64,000 nucleotides of DNA from Cunninghamia lanceolata (lineage: Eukaryota > Streptophyta > Pinopsida > Cupressales > Cupressaceae). A program made the position numbers and the translations under genes. The stretch lies in contig BSBN01001687.1 of NCBI GenBank assembly GCA_027924645.1, positions 4,898,001-4,962,000 of the forward strand, in the 5' to 3' direction. The notes under the pieces are model-generated. The model did not search any database, was not told the origin of the DNA, and worked only from the letters and a program-made list of their open reading frames with translations. Shown in pieces: positions 1 through 11,939 of this stretch (position 1 is the stretch's first letter; each line of letters begins with the position of its first letter).

Positions 1-1032
1 AGACATTAACATGTTTCTTGCAGGGATGTGTTTGTGGGAACATTTAGCAATTGTAAAGTACATGTCACCTCCGGGGGGCATGGGCTTTGCAAAAGTCTGT
101 GTTCCCTTGTGTGTTTTCTTCCTACCTTAATGTGCTTAATATCGATAATTGATATCAGCCACCTTAATGTGGGGGCATATATAAGATAAACTGTCTATTA
201 TAGATGTTAGCAATGTGTTTGACCTTAGGTGCAAAGACCTACGTGATGAGTGCATCATGCATCTTGAGTTTGTTTGCAATCATTCATGTAAGTCCTCTAC
301 GGAGGCAGGATATCATGTATATCCTTTTTATCTTAAGCCCTCTATGGAGGTGGGGATGGTGTATTTCTCAGAGCAGATTACATCATCCTGTCATTTTCAA
401 AAGACCTCTGTGGAGGCAGGGAGTGGTTCTGTGACTAACTCAACCCTTAAGCATGTTTTCGATAATTGTTATGGCGAAGCGCAATCATTGATGTGTGCCT
501 GTAATGTGCCTGAGATGGTGATGAGCCTAGAAATAGGGAACACACCATCGCTTGTCTGCCATGTTTTCTCAGTGTCTTCAAGTGTGTATTTTGGCATTCT
601 TGCTTTGTTTGATGTGTTTGTTGCTCCATATATAGTATAAAGATCAACACCTTAGGGTTCTGCTTCTTGCATTTTGGGAGGTTTCATGTGTCTTGCATGT
701 GTGTTGCCCCATATATACAAAGACCTGTGTGATGAGTGCATCATGTATTATGGGAGGTTTGTTTACTTTCCAGTACTTGCATTTGCATTTCATTTATATG
801 AGAAAAAGAAAAGAAAAGAATCATGCCTATCTTCCATGCATTAATGTGTCTTCTATGCATTTACTATTTTCTCCATGTTTTGTGTGACTATAACTATCTT
901 CTCTATGTTTTGTGTGACTATTACTATTTTCTATGTGATTGGCATGTCTTCTCCGTGGTTGATGTGTTTGTGACCGTACTTTAATTCATGTAATGGCCTT
1001 GCATTTATACATATATTAAAGTGGGGGATAAA
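1..1032 (+). other. 3' internal part of element X, non-coding
   Basis: I see no convincing protein here; the short open frames lack family motifs. A word of about 25 bases beginning GTGATGAGTGCATCATG occurs twice (near 243 and 729), so the stretch holds an old internal duplication. It ends in a purine-rich run AAAGTGGGGGATAAA (about 1018-1032) directly before a TG at 1033, which looks like a polypurine tract next to a 3' LTR of a plus-strand LTR retrotransposon. The element begins outside the window. Confidence 0.4.
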
Positions 1033-1804
1033 TGTAATGTCAAAAAAGTCCCATTGGGGACTTTCCCTCATAAGGTTTAGCTCCCAAGTCTCTTACATGC
1101 ATTTAGGACATCTTACTTCATAATTTGGCATCCCAATGGAATGAGCCCTAGGTAACATGACAAATGGAACCTAGGAGGACCCCTTGATCTTAACCCTACT
1201 CAAAATAGGGGGGAAGGAGTTGGGCGCCCACACCCTAGTCCTACCCTATTTTGGGGCAGTCCCAAGTTTTGGGTGTCGGCTTGTGACCGTTATTTGGGTC
1301 CTATGCCAACATGGTAAGTTTGAATTTATGAAATCTTGGTAGGAGTGTTTGTAGTTGCATATAAATGCATGTTTAGTCATTCATTTAGAAACTAGATGGC
1401 AATTGTGATGCTCATGCATTCTCAAGGTGATTCAAGGCTTTCATTATGTTGCAAGAGCAGATTTGTGTGGTTTATGTGTTCATAGTTATAGATTTGAGCA
1501 TTCATTTCCTGATGGAATGAAGATCATCTTCCTCCCATGAGATCTTCACTACAAGGTGACATTATATTATGTTTTCATCATCATTTCCTTTGATTTTTGC
1601 CTCTACCCCACAAGGGCATACACTCTCTATCTGACAATGGTGTTCGGAGACTTAAGTGTCCTCCAAGGCTTGATTGAGGCAAGCCTCTAAACACCACAAC
1701 CCCCTCCCAAAGTTTTGTGATTGCATGTTATAGGTGTTGCATCTGGAAAAAGTAGAGTTGTAGGAGGGATCAGTAGACATCAAGGATTCACGATTTGAAG
1801 AGAA
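1033..1804 (+). repeat. LTR of element X, first part
   Basis: The stretch starts TGTAATGTC immediately after the purine tract and has no coding potential. It contains inverted blocks around CCCTACTCAAAATAGGGG and CACCCTAGTCCTACCCTATTTTGGGG (two halves each under 20 bases). It is cut at 1805-1809 by the C1 insertion and resumes at 8841. The partner 5' LTR is not in the window, so the LTR call rests on the TG start and the purine tract only. Confidence 0.4.
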
Positions 1805-1809
1805 GTAGG

Positions 1810-3051
1810 TGTTAGACTTAGGAAACACAACTGAGAGGGGGGGTGAATCAGTTGTGTAAAACTTTTCTTACAATTACACACTTATCTCCTTTTAACAATT
1901 CAGTAGCATGATAATAAATAAACCATGGAAACACAATGCAACAAATCAAGAGTAGAAACACATGAGACACCAAGATTTTGACGTGGAAAACCTGGTTAAG
2001 GGAAAAACCACGGGGTGATTAACCCAAGAATATATTCTCTGTTAGAAGAATAGAAAGAACAAAATGGCACATGCCAATTAGGGCTCACTGCCCGAGCACA
2101 CTGCTCACAAGAGGCTCACTACCTACAAGAGACACACTATCTACAAAGAAATAAATATCACATACATGAACTGGAGAATAGCATCTTCATCATGCTTGAA
2201 TCAGTTCCATTTAAGCCCAATACTTCTGCTCTGCCTTTCGCTCTCCTCCTTTCTACCACATACTCATCTCTACAAGGGCAACTTAGAAATGACTTCGCAA
2301 CCCCTTATTTATACAAGACATCAACTTAGGAATGATCATCTAAGTCGGCAAACATCAACAAGAACATCCGCAGGATGTGTAACTCATCCGGTCGGCCAGT
2401 CTCAGAAAGACCACCATCATTCAGAAGTTATTCTTCAATGCGAGCTCCAACTTCAATGTGGAACACCAAAATGAACTGGACATGATCCAAAGACCTCCAC
2501 AAGCTTGCCTGAATCACCAAGAACATCCATACTTCATCTGCTTACTAGAATCCATCTCCCCTTCATCTGGAACCTCAAGAACATAGTCTGTCATTACTGT
2601 CACAAAGGAATAGATGCTTACAGACCTTCAAACCATGAAACAATCTAGTTGACACTCCATAAAGACTTCCTCAACACTCCCTCAAATCCGTAGAATAGGA
2701 CAATGCAATTCTGGATCTCACCGGACCTATCTGTAACACTCTGTCACCACTAAACATCTGCTAGAACCAGTTTTACTTGAGCAGCCACAACTTCTTCAGA
2801 TCTTCATGCGGACCTCTGAAATCTCTATTGGACCACCTTAAGACACATATCTACAAACCCTTTAAACCACATACTTTGATACTTATCCTATCTTGGACTT
2901 TTACCTTACTGTCATCACTGATCTTCACTGTTCCTGATTGAGACTAATTTTCTCAATATCCTCAGCACACAGCTCATCCAATCCTTATCATTAATACAAC
3001 AGGAGTATGTTGACATCAATAAAAACACTTATTAGGCCCATACTTGCAACA
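1810..3051 (-). repeat. C1 3' LTR
   Basis: It runs from TGTTAGACTTAGG to TTGCAACA on the plus strand and is 1242 bp, the same length as its partner at 7594-8835. A TATA-like TATAAATAA (minus strand) lies at 2305-2313. Confidence 0.93.
2305..2313 (-). promoter_or_regulatory. TATA-like box in C1 3' LTR
   Basis: Reads TATAAATAA on the minus strand and is conserved at the same LTR position in the 5' LTR. It probably marks the promoter of the element. Confidence 0.5.
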
Positions 3052-3066
3052 ATCTCCCCCTTTGTC
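3052..3066 (-). other. C1 polypurine tract
   Basis: On the minus strand this is a purine run containing AAAGGGGGAGAT that abuts the 3' LTR, the usual site of plus-strand DNA priming. More CTCCCCCTTT-type tracts occur at about 3136-3310, so extra purine tracts exist in the region between pol and the LTR. Confidence 0.75.
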
Positions 3067-3383
3067 ATTGATGGCAACATATGATGTGAAAAATTGTTTT
3101 GACCATCAGGACAAGAACTTCTCCTCACTGTCACAACTCCCCCTATTAGCAACAACCATTAACATGTCTTCTCTCCTTTTATTGCTCCCCCTTTGATCAG
3201 CAACCACTTGTTTTTCACATGTCTTCTCTCCCCCTTTGACATCAATGGAAAAGGGCACATACTTGCAATTCCAACACATCAGAATCATACTTGCTGCTCC
3301 CCCTGAGTAGCAGCTCCCCATCATCAATTCAGATCACAAGATATGACTATGATATCTACCAGACTGATGCACCTCAGTGCACC
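3067..3383 (-). other. C1 untranslated region between pol and 3' LTR
   Basis: No conserved protein is visible. On the plus strand the stretch repeats CTCCCCCT-like words (near 3138, 3185, 3228 and 3297), giving several purine tracts on the sense strand. Confidence 0.5.
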
Positions 3384-4765
3384 TTAGTTCATTACCGGAG
3401 GGGCAATAACCACTAACTTCTCCCTAAGATACTCAAAAGAGTCCTTAGGTAGAGGTTTAGTAAAGATGTCTGCAATCTGATCCTTGGAAGGCACAAACTC
3501 CCATCTGACTTCATTCTTGTTCACTTTCTCTCTTAAAAAGTGAAACTTGATGGATATATGTTTAGTCTTTGAGTGCAACACCGGATTCTTAGATATGTTT
3601 ATTGCACTTGAATTATCACAGAAGATTGTGATAGGTTCCTCATACTCCACTTTGATATCTCTTAGCATCTACTTCATCCACAAAACTTGAGTGCAACTAC
3701 CTACTACTGCAATATATTCTGCTTCAGTTGTAGATAGAGATATTGCCTCTTGTTTCTTGCTTAGCCAAGAAACCAATCTCTTCCCCAAAAAGAATGCTCC
3801 ACCACTGGTACTTTTCTGGTCATCCACATCTCCTGTCCAATCCACATCTGTATATGCATGAAGAGAGAAATCATGATCTCTAGGATACCACAAACCATAC
3901 TCAACTATCCCTTTTAGATATCTAAAAATCCTCTTGATTGCCATGACATGAGATTCTCTAGGATCAACCTGGAATCTAGCAACAAGACCAACAACCTGCA
4001 TAATGTTTGGTCTAGTTTGAGTGAGATATAACAGTCCTCCAATCATTGACCTATACTTTGTCTGATCAGCCTTAGGGGAGTCCTCATCTTTGCTTAATTT
4101 ACATCTGGTTGCCATGGGAGTATTCATTGGTTTTGAATCTTCCATCCCAAATTTCTTCAACAATTCTTTCACATATTTGGTCTGAGAAATGAAGATTTCT
4201 TTCTTTGTTTGAGTGATTTGTAGACCCAAGAAGAAATTCATTTCACCAAGCATGGACATCTCAAACTCACTTTTTATTTGATTTGCAAAAGTTTTACACA
4301 AACTATCTCTTCCTCCAAAAATGATATCATCAACAAACACTTCAACAATTAAGATGTTTTCATTATCAATTTTGGAATATAAATTACTACCAGCAGTACC
4401 TTTGTTGAAACTAATCTTCAAAAGATGCTTATCCAATCTTTCGTACTAGGCTCTTGGGGCTTGCTTTAGTCCATACAGTGCTTTCTTCAACTTGCAGACC
4501 ATATCACCATGATCAGACAATTGAAATCCATTCGGTTGCTCTATGTACACTTCTTCTTCCAAGTCACCATTTAGGAAGGCAGACTTGACATCCATCTGAT
4601 ACACCTTGAAATCCTTGAAGGTAGCAAATGCAAGAAATAATCTGACTGCTTCAATTCTTGCCACCAGAGCAAAAGTTTCTTCAAAGTCAACTCCTTCTAT
4701 TTGAGAGTAACCCTTGCAGACCAATCTGGCTTTATTTCTGATTACTTCACCAACTTCATTTAGTT
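3384..4765 (-). pseudogene. C1 pol, reverse transcriptase and RNase H part
   Basis: The minus strand encodes the C-terminal half of a copia polyprotein. The RT begins after the conserved KWVF motif (about 4770) and contains [23 protein letters not shown] and the catalytic FVDDIIFGG (about 4320). RNase H follows with DDQKSTSGG, LSTTEAEYIA and the terminal TKHISIKFHFLRE. The reading frame is broken by TAG at 4446-4448, where copia RTs have Trp after QAPRA, and by TAG at 3669-3671, where Gln is usual before ML.DI. Frame is otherwise well kept for about 1.3 kb. In the family this enzyme copies element RNA in cytoplasmic particles; this copy cannot make the full protein. Confidence 0.93.
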
Positions 4766-6079
4766 TGTTCTAGAAGACCCATTTGGTTCCAATCACATTC
4801 TTGTTTCTAGGTCTGGGAACAAGATCCCAAGTGTGATTTTTCTCAATTTGCATCAGCTCTTCCTCCATTGCTTTAGTCCAGTTTTCATCATTGCAAGATT
4901 CATTCATTGTCTTAGGTTCAATCTTTGAAATTAGACAATACTCTTCTAAATCTTGAGCAATTCTCCTTCTTGTTTGTACTCCTTTGCTTTTATCACCCAT
5001 GATTTGATCTTTAGAGTGGTTTACTCTTACATATCTAGGAACTTTAGGAATTTCTTGCATTTCTGATTCTTGATCAAGCTCATTGAAACTCAACTCTTCT
5101 TCCTGATTTACCGGATTAGTTTGGATCTGACTTACAGAGGAGGCTTGGGTTCCTTGAGTCAAAACACCATTCTGATCATCTTCATCATATTCATAAAACC
5201 TTGAGGGTTTCTCAATTCCATCATCAACCTTCACATTTGTACTTTCTATCATCTTTCTCAGTCTCTTGTTATAACACTGGTATGCTTTGCTTTGAGTAGA
5301 GTAACCCAAGAATATTCCTTCATCACTTCTAGCATCAAACTTTCCAAGATTTTCATCTCTTTTAATGTAACATTTGCTACCAAAACTCTAAAATACCTCA
5401 CAGTAGGAGTGATGCCAAACCAAAGTTCATATGGAGTCTTACCGGTATTGCTTCTAATTTGAACTTGATTGAGAGTATAGACTACAGTGCTGACGACTTC
5501 TCTCCAATAGATCTGAGGAACATTTGCTTCCATCATCATGGTCCTAGATGCTTCCTGGATGGTCCAGTTCTTTCTCTCCACTACTTCATTCTACTGTGGA
5601 GTCCTAGGAGCAGACAACTATATCTTTATTCCATGTTTCTCATAGAACTCTATGAATTCACCGGATGTGAATTCTCCACCTCTATCAGACCTCAGACATT
5701 TCAATTTTAATCCGGTTTCATTCTCTACCATAGCCTTAAATATTTTGAATTTCAGAAGAGCTTCTGATTTCTCTTTTAGAAAGGTTACCCACATCATCTA
5801 GGAATAGTCGTCAATTAGTAACATGAAGTGTCTATCACCTTGCATACTCCTGATTCTTGTTGGACCACAAAGATCAGTATGAACTAAGTCCAATAATTTG
5901 ATAGAAGACTGTTCCTTACTTTTGAATGAGATTCTGCTTAGCTTATCCAACTGACATTCTTTGCATAAGCTATTAGTAGGTTTCACGAATTTTGGAAGAT
6001 CTCTCATAGCCTGAGTATTGCTTATTTTGATGATATTATCAAAATTCATATGACACATCCTCCTATGCCATAACCAACT
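4766..6079 (-). pseudogene. C1 pol, integrase part
   Basis: The minus strand shows the integrase zinc motif (LWHRRMCHMN with C-x2-C as SLCKEC, about 5950-6070), then the catalytic core: first Asp in LVHTDLCG, second Asp in CLRSDRGGEF, Glu in EVVERKN. The linker to RT follows, ending at KWVF. TAG codons at 5618-5620 and 5591-5593 replace Gln of the conserved SAPRTPQQNG motif, and a further TAG sits after LLIDDYS (about 5800). A frameshift near 5330-5390 moves the frame after the YFRVL motif. Integrase joins the cDNA to the chromosome; here it is a pseudogene. Confidence 0.9.
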
Positions 6080-6460
6080 CTAATCAATGTGAACAAATAA
6101 GCAACTTTTACCAGTACCAACCAAGTGGAAGATATTACCTTTAGTTTGAGTACCAGATGCACTCTCTGTTTTGGAGCTTTCAAAGATCTTGCATTTTCCA
6201 TTCTTGAACTGGAGATCATAGCCTTTGTCCACCAACTGTCCAACACTGAGAAGATTGTGCTTCAATCCTTCAACATATAGTACATTACTAGTTTTGTTTC
6301 TACCATCAAGAGAAATAGTTCCTCTACCTCTGATTCTACCAGCAGAATTATCACCAAACTTTACCACTCGTCCTTCATACCTTTCCAAATCTACAAACTT
6401 ATTTTTGTCACCTGTCATATGGTGAGAGCAGCCACTGTCAATGACCTAATCGTCCTTCTC
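6080..6460 (-). pseudogene. C1 aspartic protease part of pol
   Basis: The minus strand reads a copia-type protease: the active site VIDSGCSHHMTGD (about 6415-6445), a glycine-rich flap region and VLYVEGLKHNLLSVGQL, a hallmark of plant copia. TAG at 6446-6448 replaces the Trp normally just before the active-site motif. TAG at 6080-6082 precedes the integrase zinc motif. Confidence 0.9.
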
Positions 6461-7428
6461 TTCAACTTGGGCAGCTAGAGCTCTTTCCACAGTCTTATGA
6501 TTGACAGATACAGAGGACATTGGATCTTCTTCCTTGATGGCAATGAACACCCATTCATTTCCAGATTTGTTTCCTATCTCTAATTCATCATCTGTTACCC
6601 CTTCATTATCATCATCTTCATGTACATAGTAACAGTTCTTTTGGAACCTTGGCTTGTTAGGATTTTGCCTTGAAAACCTTTCTGGACACCTTGAGGCAAA
6701 ATGACCAATCTTATCGCAGTTAAAACACTTAGAAGGTAATTTTCCTTCATACTTATCGGATCCTCTTGGAAGCCTTTTTACAATAAGGGCTTCAAGTTGA
6801 GTAGTTTCTACTTCTTCCAGATCTTTTCTTCCTTTTTCATACCATGATAGTTTCCTTGATGAATTCTCTCCTAGATCAAACCTTTGTTTACCTTTAACAG
6901 AGGCACTGGCTTTGAATGCAGATTTAACCTTGGGGGGTCATCTCCAAACTCTGTCATTTCAAATGTAGCCAATTTTCTAGCCAATTGATCTCTTGTGACA
7001 GTTGTATGGGCTCTGATTTCTTCAATGGCAACAGCCTTGATTTTGTAAGAAGCAGACAGGGATCTGAGAATTTTCCCAACAATCACATTTTCATCCAGGA
7101 CTCTACCAACATTTCTAATTCCACAAACAATCTCATTTACTCTTGGCATAAAAGTAGTAATATTTTCATCATCTCTCATCTTCAAATTTTCAAATTTCCC
7201 TTTCAGACTCTATAACCTTGCACATTTAACATACTTGTCTCCTTCATGCAAAAGTTCTAGTTTTTGTCAAATCTCAAAAGTAGTTGGTAGGTCAATAACA
7301 TTTGAGAGCTTTGAATCAGATAAGGCACTTAGAAGAGTCTCTATAGTTCGTAGATTGTTTTCAGCATTTGTGATTTCATTTAGGGTTTTCAGACCACCCT
7401 ATGGAGGTACATATTGTGTTGTAGCCAT
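6461..7428 (-). pseudogene. C1 gag
   Basis: The chosen start at 7428 begins MATTQYVPP, a start shared by many plant copia gags, and lies about 150 bp inside the PBS. The frame then meets TAG (expected Trp), TGA and TAG before an open stretch (7185-6871) with the gag core. One CCHC zinc knuckle, CFNCDKIGHFASRC, lies at about 6688-6729. Gag forms the particle shell and binds RNA. The sequence between 6600 and 6870 is acidic and partly out of frame. Confidence 0.85.
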
Positions 7429-7579
7429 GGTCTAGTACACCATTCCCATACATTGCAAGTGACATTTCATGCGACCTTTCCAGAGACTAAAATTGGTTCC
7501 ATCAAACTTCAGACTATCCTTCTTGTAGGACGACATCCTGGATCTCCTCAAACGGTTAAGCTCCTTTTAGAGGAACCTT

Positions 7580-7591
7580 GCTCTGATACCA
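7580..7591 (-). other. C1 primer-binding site (initiator tRNA-Met)
   Basis: Minus strand TGGTATCAGAGC, two bases inside the 5' LTR end. This is the standard plant copia PBS, complementary to the 3' end of initiator methionine tRNA. Confidence 0.95.
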
Positions 7592-7593
7592 AT

Positions 7594-8835
7594 TGTTAGA
7601 CTTAGGACACACAACTGAGAGGGGGGGTGAATCAGTTGTGCAAACATTTTCTTGCAATTACACACTTAGCTCCTTTTAACAATTCAGTAGCATGATAATA
7701 AATTAACCATGGAAACACAATGCAACAAATCAAGAATAGAAACACATGAGACACCAAAATTTTGACGTGGAAAACCTGGTTAAGGGAAAAACCACAGGGT
7801 GATTAACCCAAGAATATATTCTCTGTTAGAAGAATAGAAAGAACAAAATGGTACATCCCAATTAGGGCTCACTGCCCGAGCACACTGCTCACAAGAGGCT
7901 CACTGCCTATAAGAGACACACTATCTACAAAGAAATAAATATCACATACATGAACTGGAGAATAGCATCTTCATCATGCTTGAATCAGTTTCATTTAAGC
8001 CCAATACTTCTGCTCTACCTTTTCCTCTCCTCCTTGCTACCACATACTCATCTCTACAAGGACAACTTAGAAATGACTTTGCAATCCCTTATTTATACAG
8101 GACATCAACTTAGGAATGATCATCTAAGTCAGCAAACATCAACAAGAACATCCGTAAGATGTGTAACTCATCCGGTCGGCCAGTCTCAGAAAGAACACCA
8201 TCATCTAGAAGTTATTCTTCAATGCGAGTTCCAACTTCAATGCGAACCACCAAAATGAACTGGGCATGATCCAAAGACCTCCACAAGCTTGCCTGAATCA
8301 CCAAGAACATCCATACTTCATCTGCTTATTGAAATCCATCTCCCCTTCATCTGAAACCTCAAGAACATAGTCTGTCATTACTGTCACAAAGGAATAGATG
8401 CTTGCAGACCTTCAAACCATGAACCAATCTAGTTGACACTCCATAAAGACTTCCTCAACACTCCCTCAAATCTGCAGAACAGGACAATGCAATTCTGGAT
8501 CTCACCGGACCTATTTGTAACACTCTGTCACCACTAAACATCTGTCAGAACCAGTTTTACTTGAGCGGCCACAAATTCTTTAGATCTTCATGATGACCTC
8601 TAAAATCTCTACTGGACCACCTTAAGACACATATCTACAAACCCTTTAAACCACATACTTTGATACTTATCCTATCTTGGACTTTTACCTTACTGTCATC
8701 ACTTATCTTCACTGTTCCTGATTGAGACTAATTTTCTCAATATCCTCAGCACATAGCTCATCCAATCCTTATCATTAATGCAACATGAGTATGTTGACAT
8801 CAATGACAACACTTATTAGGCCCATACTTGCAACA
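7594..8835 (-). repeat. C1 5' LTR
   Basis: 1242 bp, TG...CA bounded, followed by the GTAGG duplication at 8836-8840. The TATA-like box is at 8089-8097 (minus strand). Confidence 0.94.
8089..8097 (-). promoter_or_regulatory. TATA-like box in C1 5' LTR
   Basis: TATAAATAA on the minus strand, in the transcribed orientation of C1 and about 500 bp upstream of the LTR/PBS junction. Confidence 0.55.
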
Positions 8836-8840
8836 GTAGG

Positions 8841-9330
8841 ACACCGGAGCCTTTTCGGGACTTGGGCGCTCACTCTTGTGTCCTCCGTAGTTGAATTTAC
8901 AGAAACAAAAGTTACAGTGTTGATTAGTGTCAAAAGGAGGTTAGGATCCCGCAAAGAAACTAGTACCTTGGACTTGGGTGTACGCTCCCATGTCCCTAAC
9001 TTTTCCACCTCAGAACCTCAAAAATAGGTACTCTATGATTCAACATTTTACTTCCCTCTGTAGGAGCTTTTTCTGTTATTCTTTCGTTTATAGTCGTATT
9101 TGCGAAATTAGGGTTTTAATGGTTAATTAAGCATGAAAGAAGAAAAATTGATAATTAAATTCCCTAATCCAAGTTTGCCTACATCTCATAGTGACCTAGG
9201 GTATGATAGCGAATTGCCAATCGACCCTAGATGCTTGAATGTAAAGGGTGAACGGAGGATTCAAACATCTAAACACTTAAACATTAAATGAATCAAATTT
9301 TACCCTAAATAGGGATTGATTAGTCTTCTG
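8841..9330 (+). repeat. Element X LTR, second part (end uncertain)
   Basis: Directly continues the stretch ending at 1809 when C1 and one GTAGG copy are removed. No protein is visible. The right end is not certain: the minus-strand coding sequence of H becomes recognisable from about 9330 onward, so the junction between X and H lies somewhere in 9050-9350. Confidence 0.35.
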
Positions 9331-11672
9331 AATTGTCCCATTCTACTCTTTATTTGATACTTTTGATTTATTAAATTATTCAATTCATTGTGGATGTTAA
9401 TGACTTGAGCTTCCTTATTGTTGGTTGATTCATGTACTGGATCAAAATTCTTAGAAGTATCCATTAGTTTTTCTTCCAATTACTTGATATTTTCTTCTAT
9501 CTTCTTTGTAACTTCTGGCCATGATAGACAAAATTTATATACATCACCAGCTTCTACAATAGCACTCTAAATATTATGTATTCCATTTTCTAGTTGAGCC
9601 ATATAATGGGCTATCAACTTTGTCAACTCATCTAGCCTTTTCTCATTAAACTATTGTCTAACTTTTATTTCAGTAAATTTTTCAAGAGATTCAAAGTGTG
9701 TACTTATAAAGTGAAATAGTCCCTTGAGTTGACAAGTGGTAGACAGAGAGGTATCCTTCTGGTAAGTTGGCACCATCTTTTCCAAAATGTTGGATGCATC
9801 ATTTATGAGTTCACTATCCTCAATGTGGGACTTCAAAATCTCCTTTCTTGCTTTAGCTTGGACATCTGAAGCCAATTTGAACATTTGAGTAGGAGACATT
9901 ATGTTCAGGTTTATTGGACCTTGGATTGATTAAGACTCATCTAGAACTAATTCTTCTTTTTCTAAAAGCTCTTTTACAGTCTCCGCAGTGTCTCTTGCTA
10001 CTTCTTCAGACACTTCTTTTTCTTGAATTTGTTCCAGAGGTTCCATGTCCATATTCTCTTGTTGACCAATAATTTTCTCTAGTGTAGGGTTTTCCTCAGC
10101 TCAATCAAGTTCTTGATTATCAACATTGATCTACTCATCAATTTCTCCTTGCTTTCTGGATCATTAGTTTGTTGTCTTGGGAGAAGACTTGTTTCAATTT
10201 GATCCTTTTCAACAACAGGGGTTTGATCAGATTTTTCTTTTTTCTTTTCTGTTACTCTATCTTTTACTAGAAGATTTGTATCAGTTTCTCCAAACCTTGA
10301 TCCATGCTGACTTCTAGAATAGATGTGTCATCTCTAGCATTTGTTTCTTCATTGTCATAGATGGTAGGAATGTTGTTTTTCTTCAATATTTCTAAAATGG
10401 TTTCCTCTTTTTCCTTGACCACGTTGTCAATTTCACCTATCATTAATGAATTCATCCTTTTCTTGGTTCTAAAGGCATCCTTGATTTCCTTAGAAATTTT
10501 GGCTTCTTCTTTAGGAGTGATCTCCAGACTTAACCTTGTTAGTGCATGCTATTTGAGTTCAATATCTTTAGCCATAGTAGTTTCCTTCCTGATTGATAGA
10601 ATACTACCCAAGGTATTTGGGAGATCACCAATGATCTGAATGAGGGGTCTATTGTATATGTTTAGATACTTTATGAATTGCTTCTTCAAAAATCCTCTTG
10701 TTAGCATCATTATAATCATCATAAAACTCAGCCACAGGTTTCAAGTTACCATCAACAGTGACAAACTTTAATAGATCTTCAATCTTTACTATGTCATGAG
10801 ACTCATCTACCTTCTGTCTTTTGCTAGGTATCTTTCTTCCGAATGACTTCTCCTTGCTACTTTTGAAGACTTTAGAAGCCTCAACTTTCATTTTCTTTAC
10901 TTCCTCATATGATTCTGTCTCTTTTTCATCCTTTTCTACCACATTGACATACAATCTTTTTCCCTTCATCTCCTTCCTCTTTGTAGAGGGTTTCTTTGAT
11001 GATGTTGTACCGGATGAAGTAGTAAAGCTTCTAGCTGTCCTTTCTATCATTTTAGGCTCTCTTTGCTTCTTTATAGGCTATTCCAAAGCCTTAGCATGTT
11101 CACTTTCTTGTCTTTCCTTCTTTGCTTTCTCTGTATTTTCTCTTGATTCCCTGAGTTGCTCTTTAGTAATGCCATATCTTGTGGCAATTTCTTCCACTTC
11201 TTTTCTCACTTTTTTGGTGGAATCAGTTTGTCTAACTTCAACATGGAGTTTCACAGATAACTCCTCATATGTTCCAAACCTTTCTTCCTTGGCATCTTTA
11301 GGTTTGTTGAGCAGGTGTTGGGCATAGTTTTCCAAAATTTGTTCATCTACCTCATAACCCATGGGTATTACCCATATAGTTCTAGGTTCCACAACCTCCA
11401 TTAAGCATTGATCCTTAGTGACCATGAAATAGATTGTATCCTTATACTTATCAACAATTTTCTCAAGAATTATTTCTCTAGATTGCATCATACATTGAAA
11501 TTTTTTGAAAAATCCCCATAAGGCTAATTTTTGCTCATTATAATTTCCCAAGTTGTTAAGACACTTTCTAATTTGCACAGCTACTAGTTTATTACTGAAC
11601 CAAATCAATCCCTTATGATTCAGGAATTCATTAAAGAAGTAGAAGAATAAATAGATAATTAGCATACCATAC
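9330..11672 (-). pseudogene. Element H large unknown ORF, C-terminal part
   Basis: A long minus-strand reading frame enters here from the G1 insertion site and runs leftward with several stops and frameshifts. In order it shows: a hydrophobic segment and a globular part (11665-11080), a Lys/Glu-rich and Ser-rich linker with basic clusters (11050-10800), an acidic helical segment, and a coiled-coil-like C terminus (9899-9340). I do not recognise a named family. It is the continuation of the frame at 57713-58434: removing G1 and one CATAC copy joins the two in frame. In H the ORF follows gag, where autonomous elements have pol, so H may be non-autonomous or carry an accessory gene. Antisense open frames over this interval (for example 10821-11327) are compositional shadows. 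Confidence 0.6.
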
Positions 11673-11939
11673 TGTTGTGATGCTCACAACACACCCCATT
11701 TTACCTCTTAGCAAAATGAGGACCCCTGCTATGGCTGTGGCTTTTTGCTTGTGTGGTCCTGCTTGGTGGTAAAGGGAAAAGAGGTAAAGGTTACAAACTA
11801 TGTTGAAAACTGAAAAAAAATAGCATTAAGTGTCAAAGTGGAATAGAGGTGAATTCTTTGTCAAAAATGAATAAGGGTTGCTTTTTGAACCATTTTAAAA
11901 TTCCCAATATTCTACAAGATATGCATGTTTTTGGTAAAA

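Larger units (their letters stand above)
1810..8835 (-). mobile_element. Ty1/copia LTR retrotransposon C1, near-complete structure
   Basis: Two 1242-bp direct repeats (1810-3051 and 7594-8835) flank a 4.5-kb interior. The 5-bp duplication GTAGG lies at 1805-1809 and 8836-8840. The PBS (7580-7591) and the purine tract (3052-3066 read on the minus strand) fix transcription leftward, so 7594-8835 is the 5' LTR. Domain order gag, protease, integrase, RT, RNase H is that of Ty1/copia. LTRs differ at roughly 5 percent of sites by eye with no net length change, so the copy is old but structurally intact. Several in-frame stops and at least one frameshift make it non-autonomous now. Confidence 0.95.

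Noticed and set aside
204..640. Two overlapping plus-strand ORFs of 76 and 141 codons at the window start
   Set aside because: Overlapping frames, no motif and internal repeats; more likely non-coding element sequence.
2166..2474. 102-codon ORF present at the same place in both C1 LTRs (also 7950-8258), a possible second LTR-encoded protein
   Set aside because: It is on the strand opposite to C1 transcription, spans the TATA-like box and has no conserved motif; its retention follows from LTR identity.
10821..11327. 168-codon plus-strand ORF rich in Leu, Ser and Phe
   Set aside because: It lies antisense to the H coding frame, has no family motif, and its composition is what the complement of a Lys/Glu-rich frame gives.
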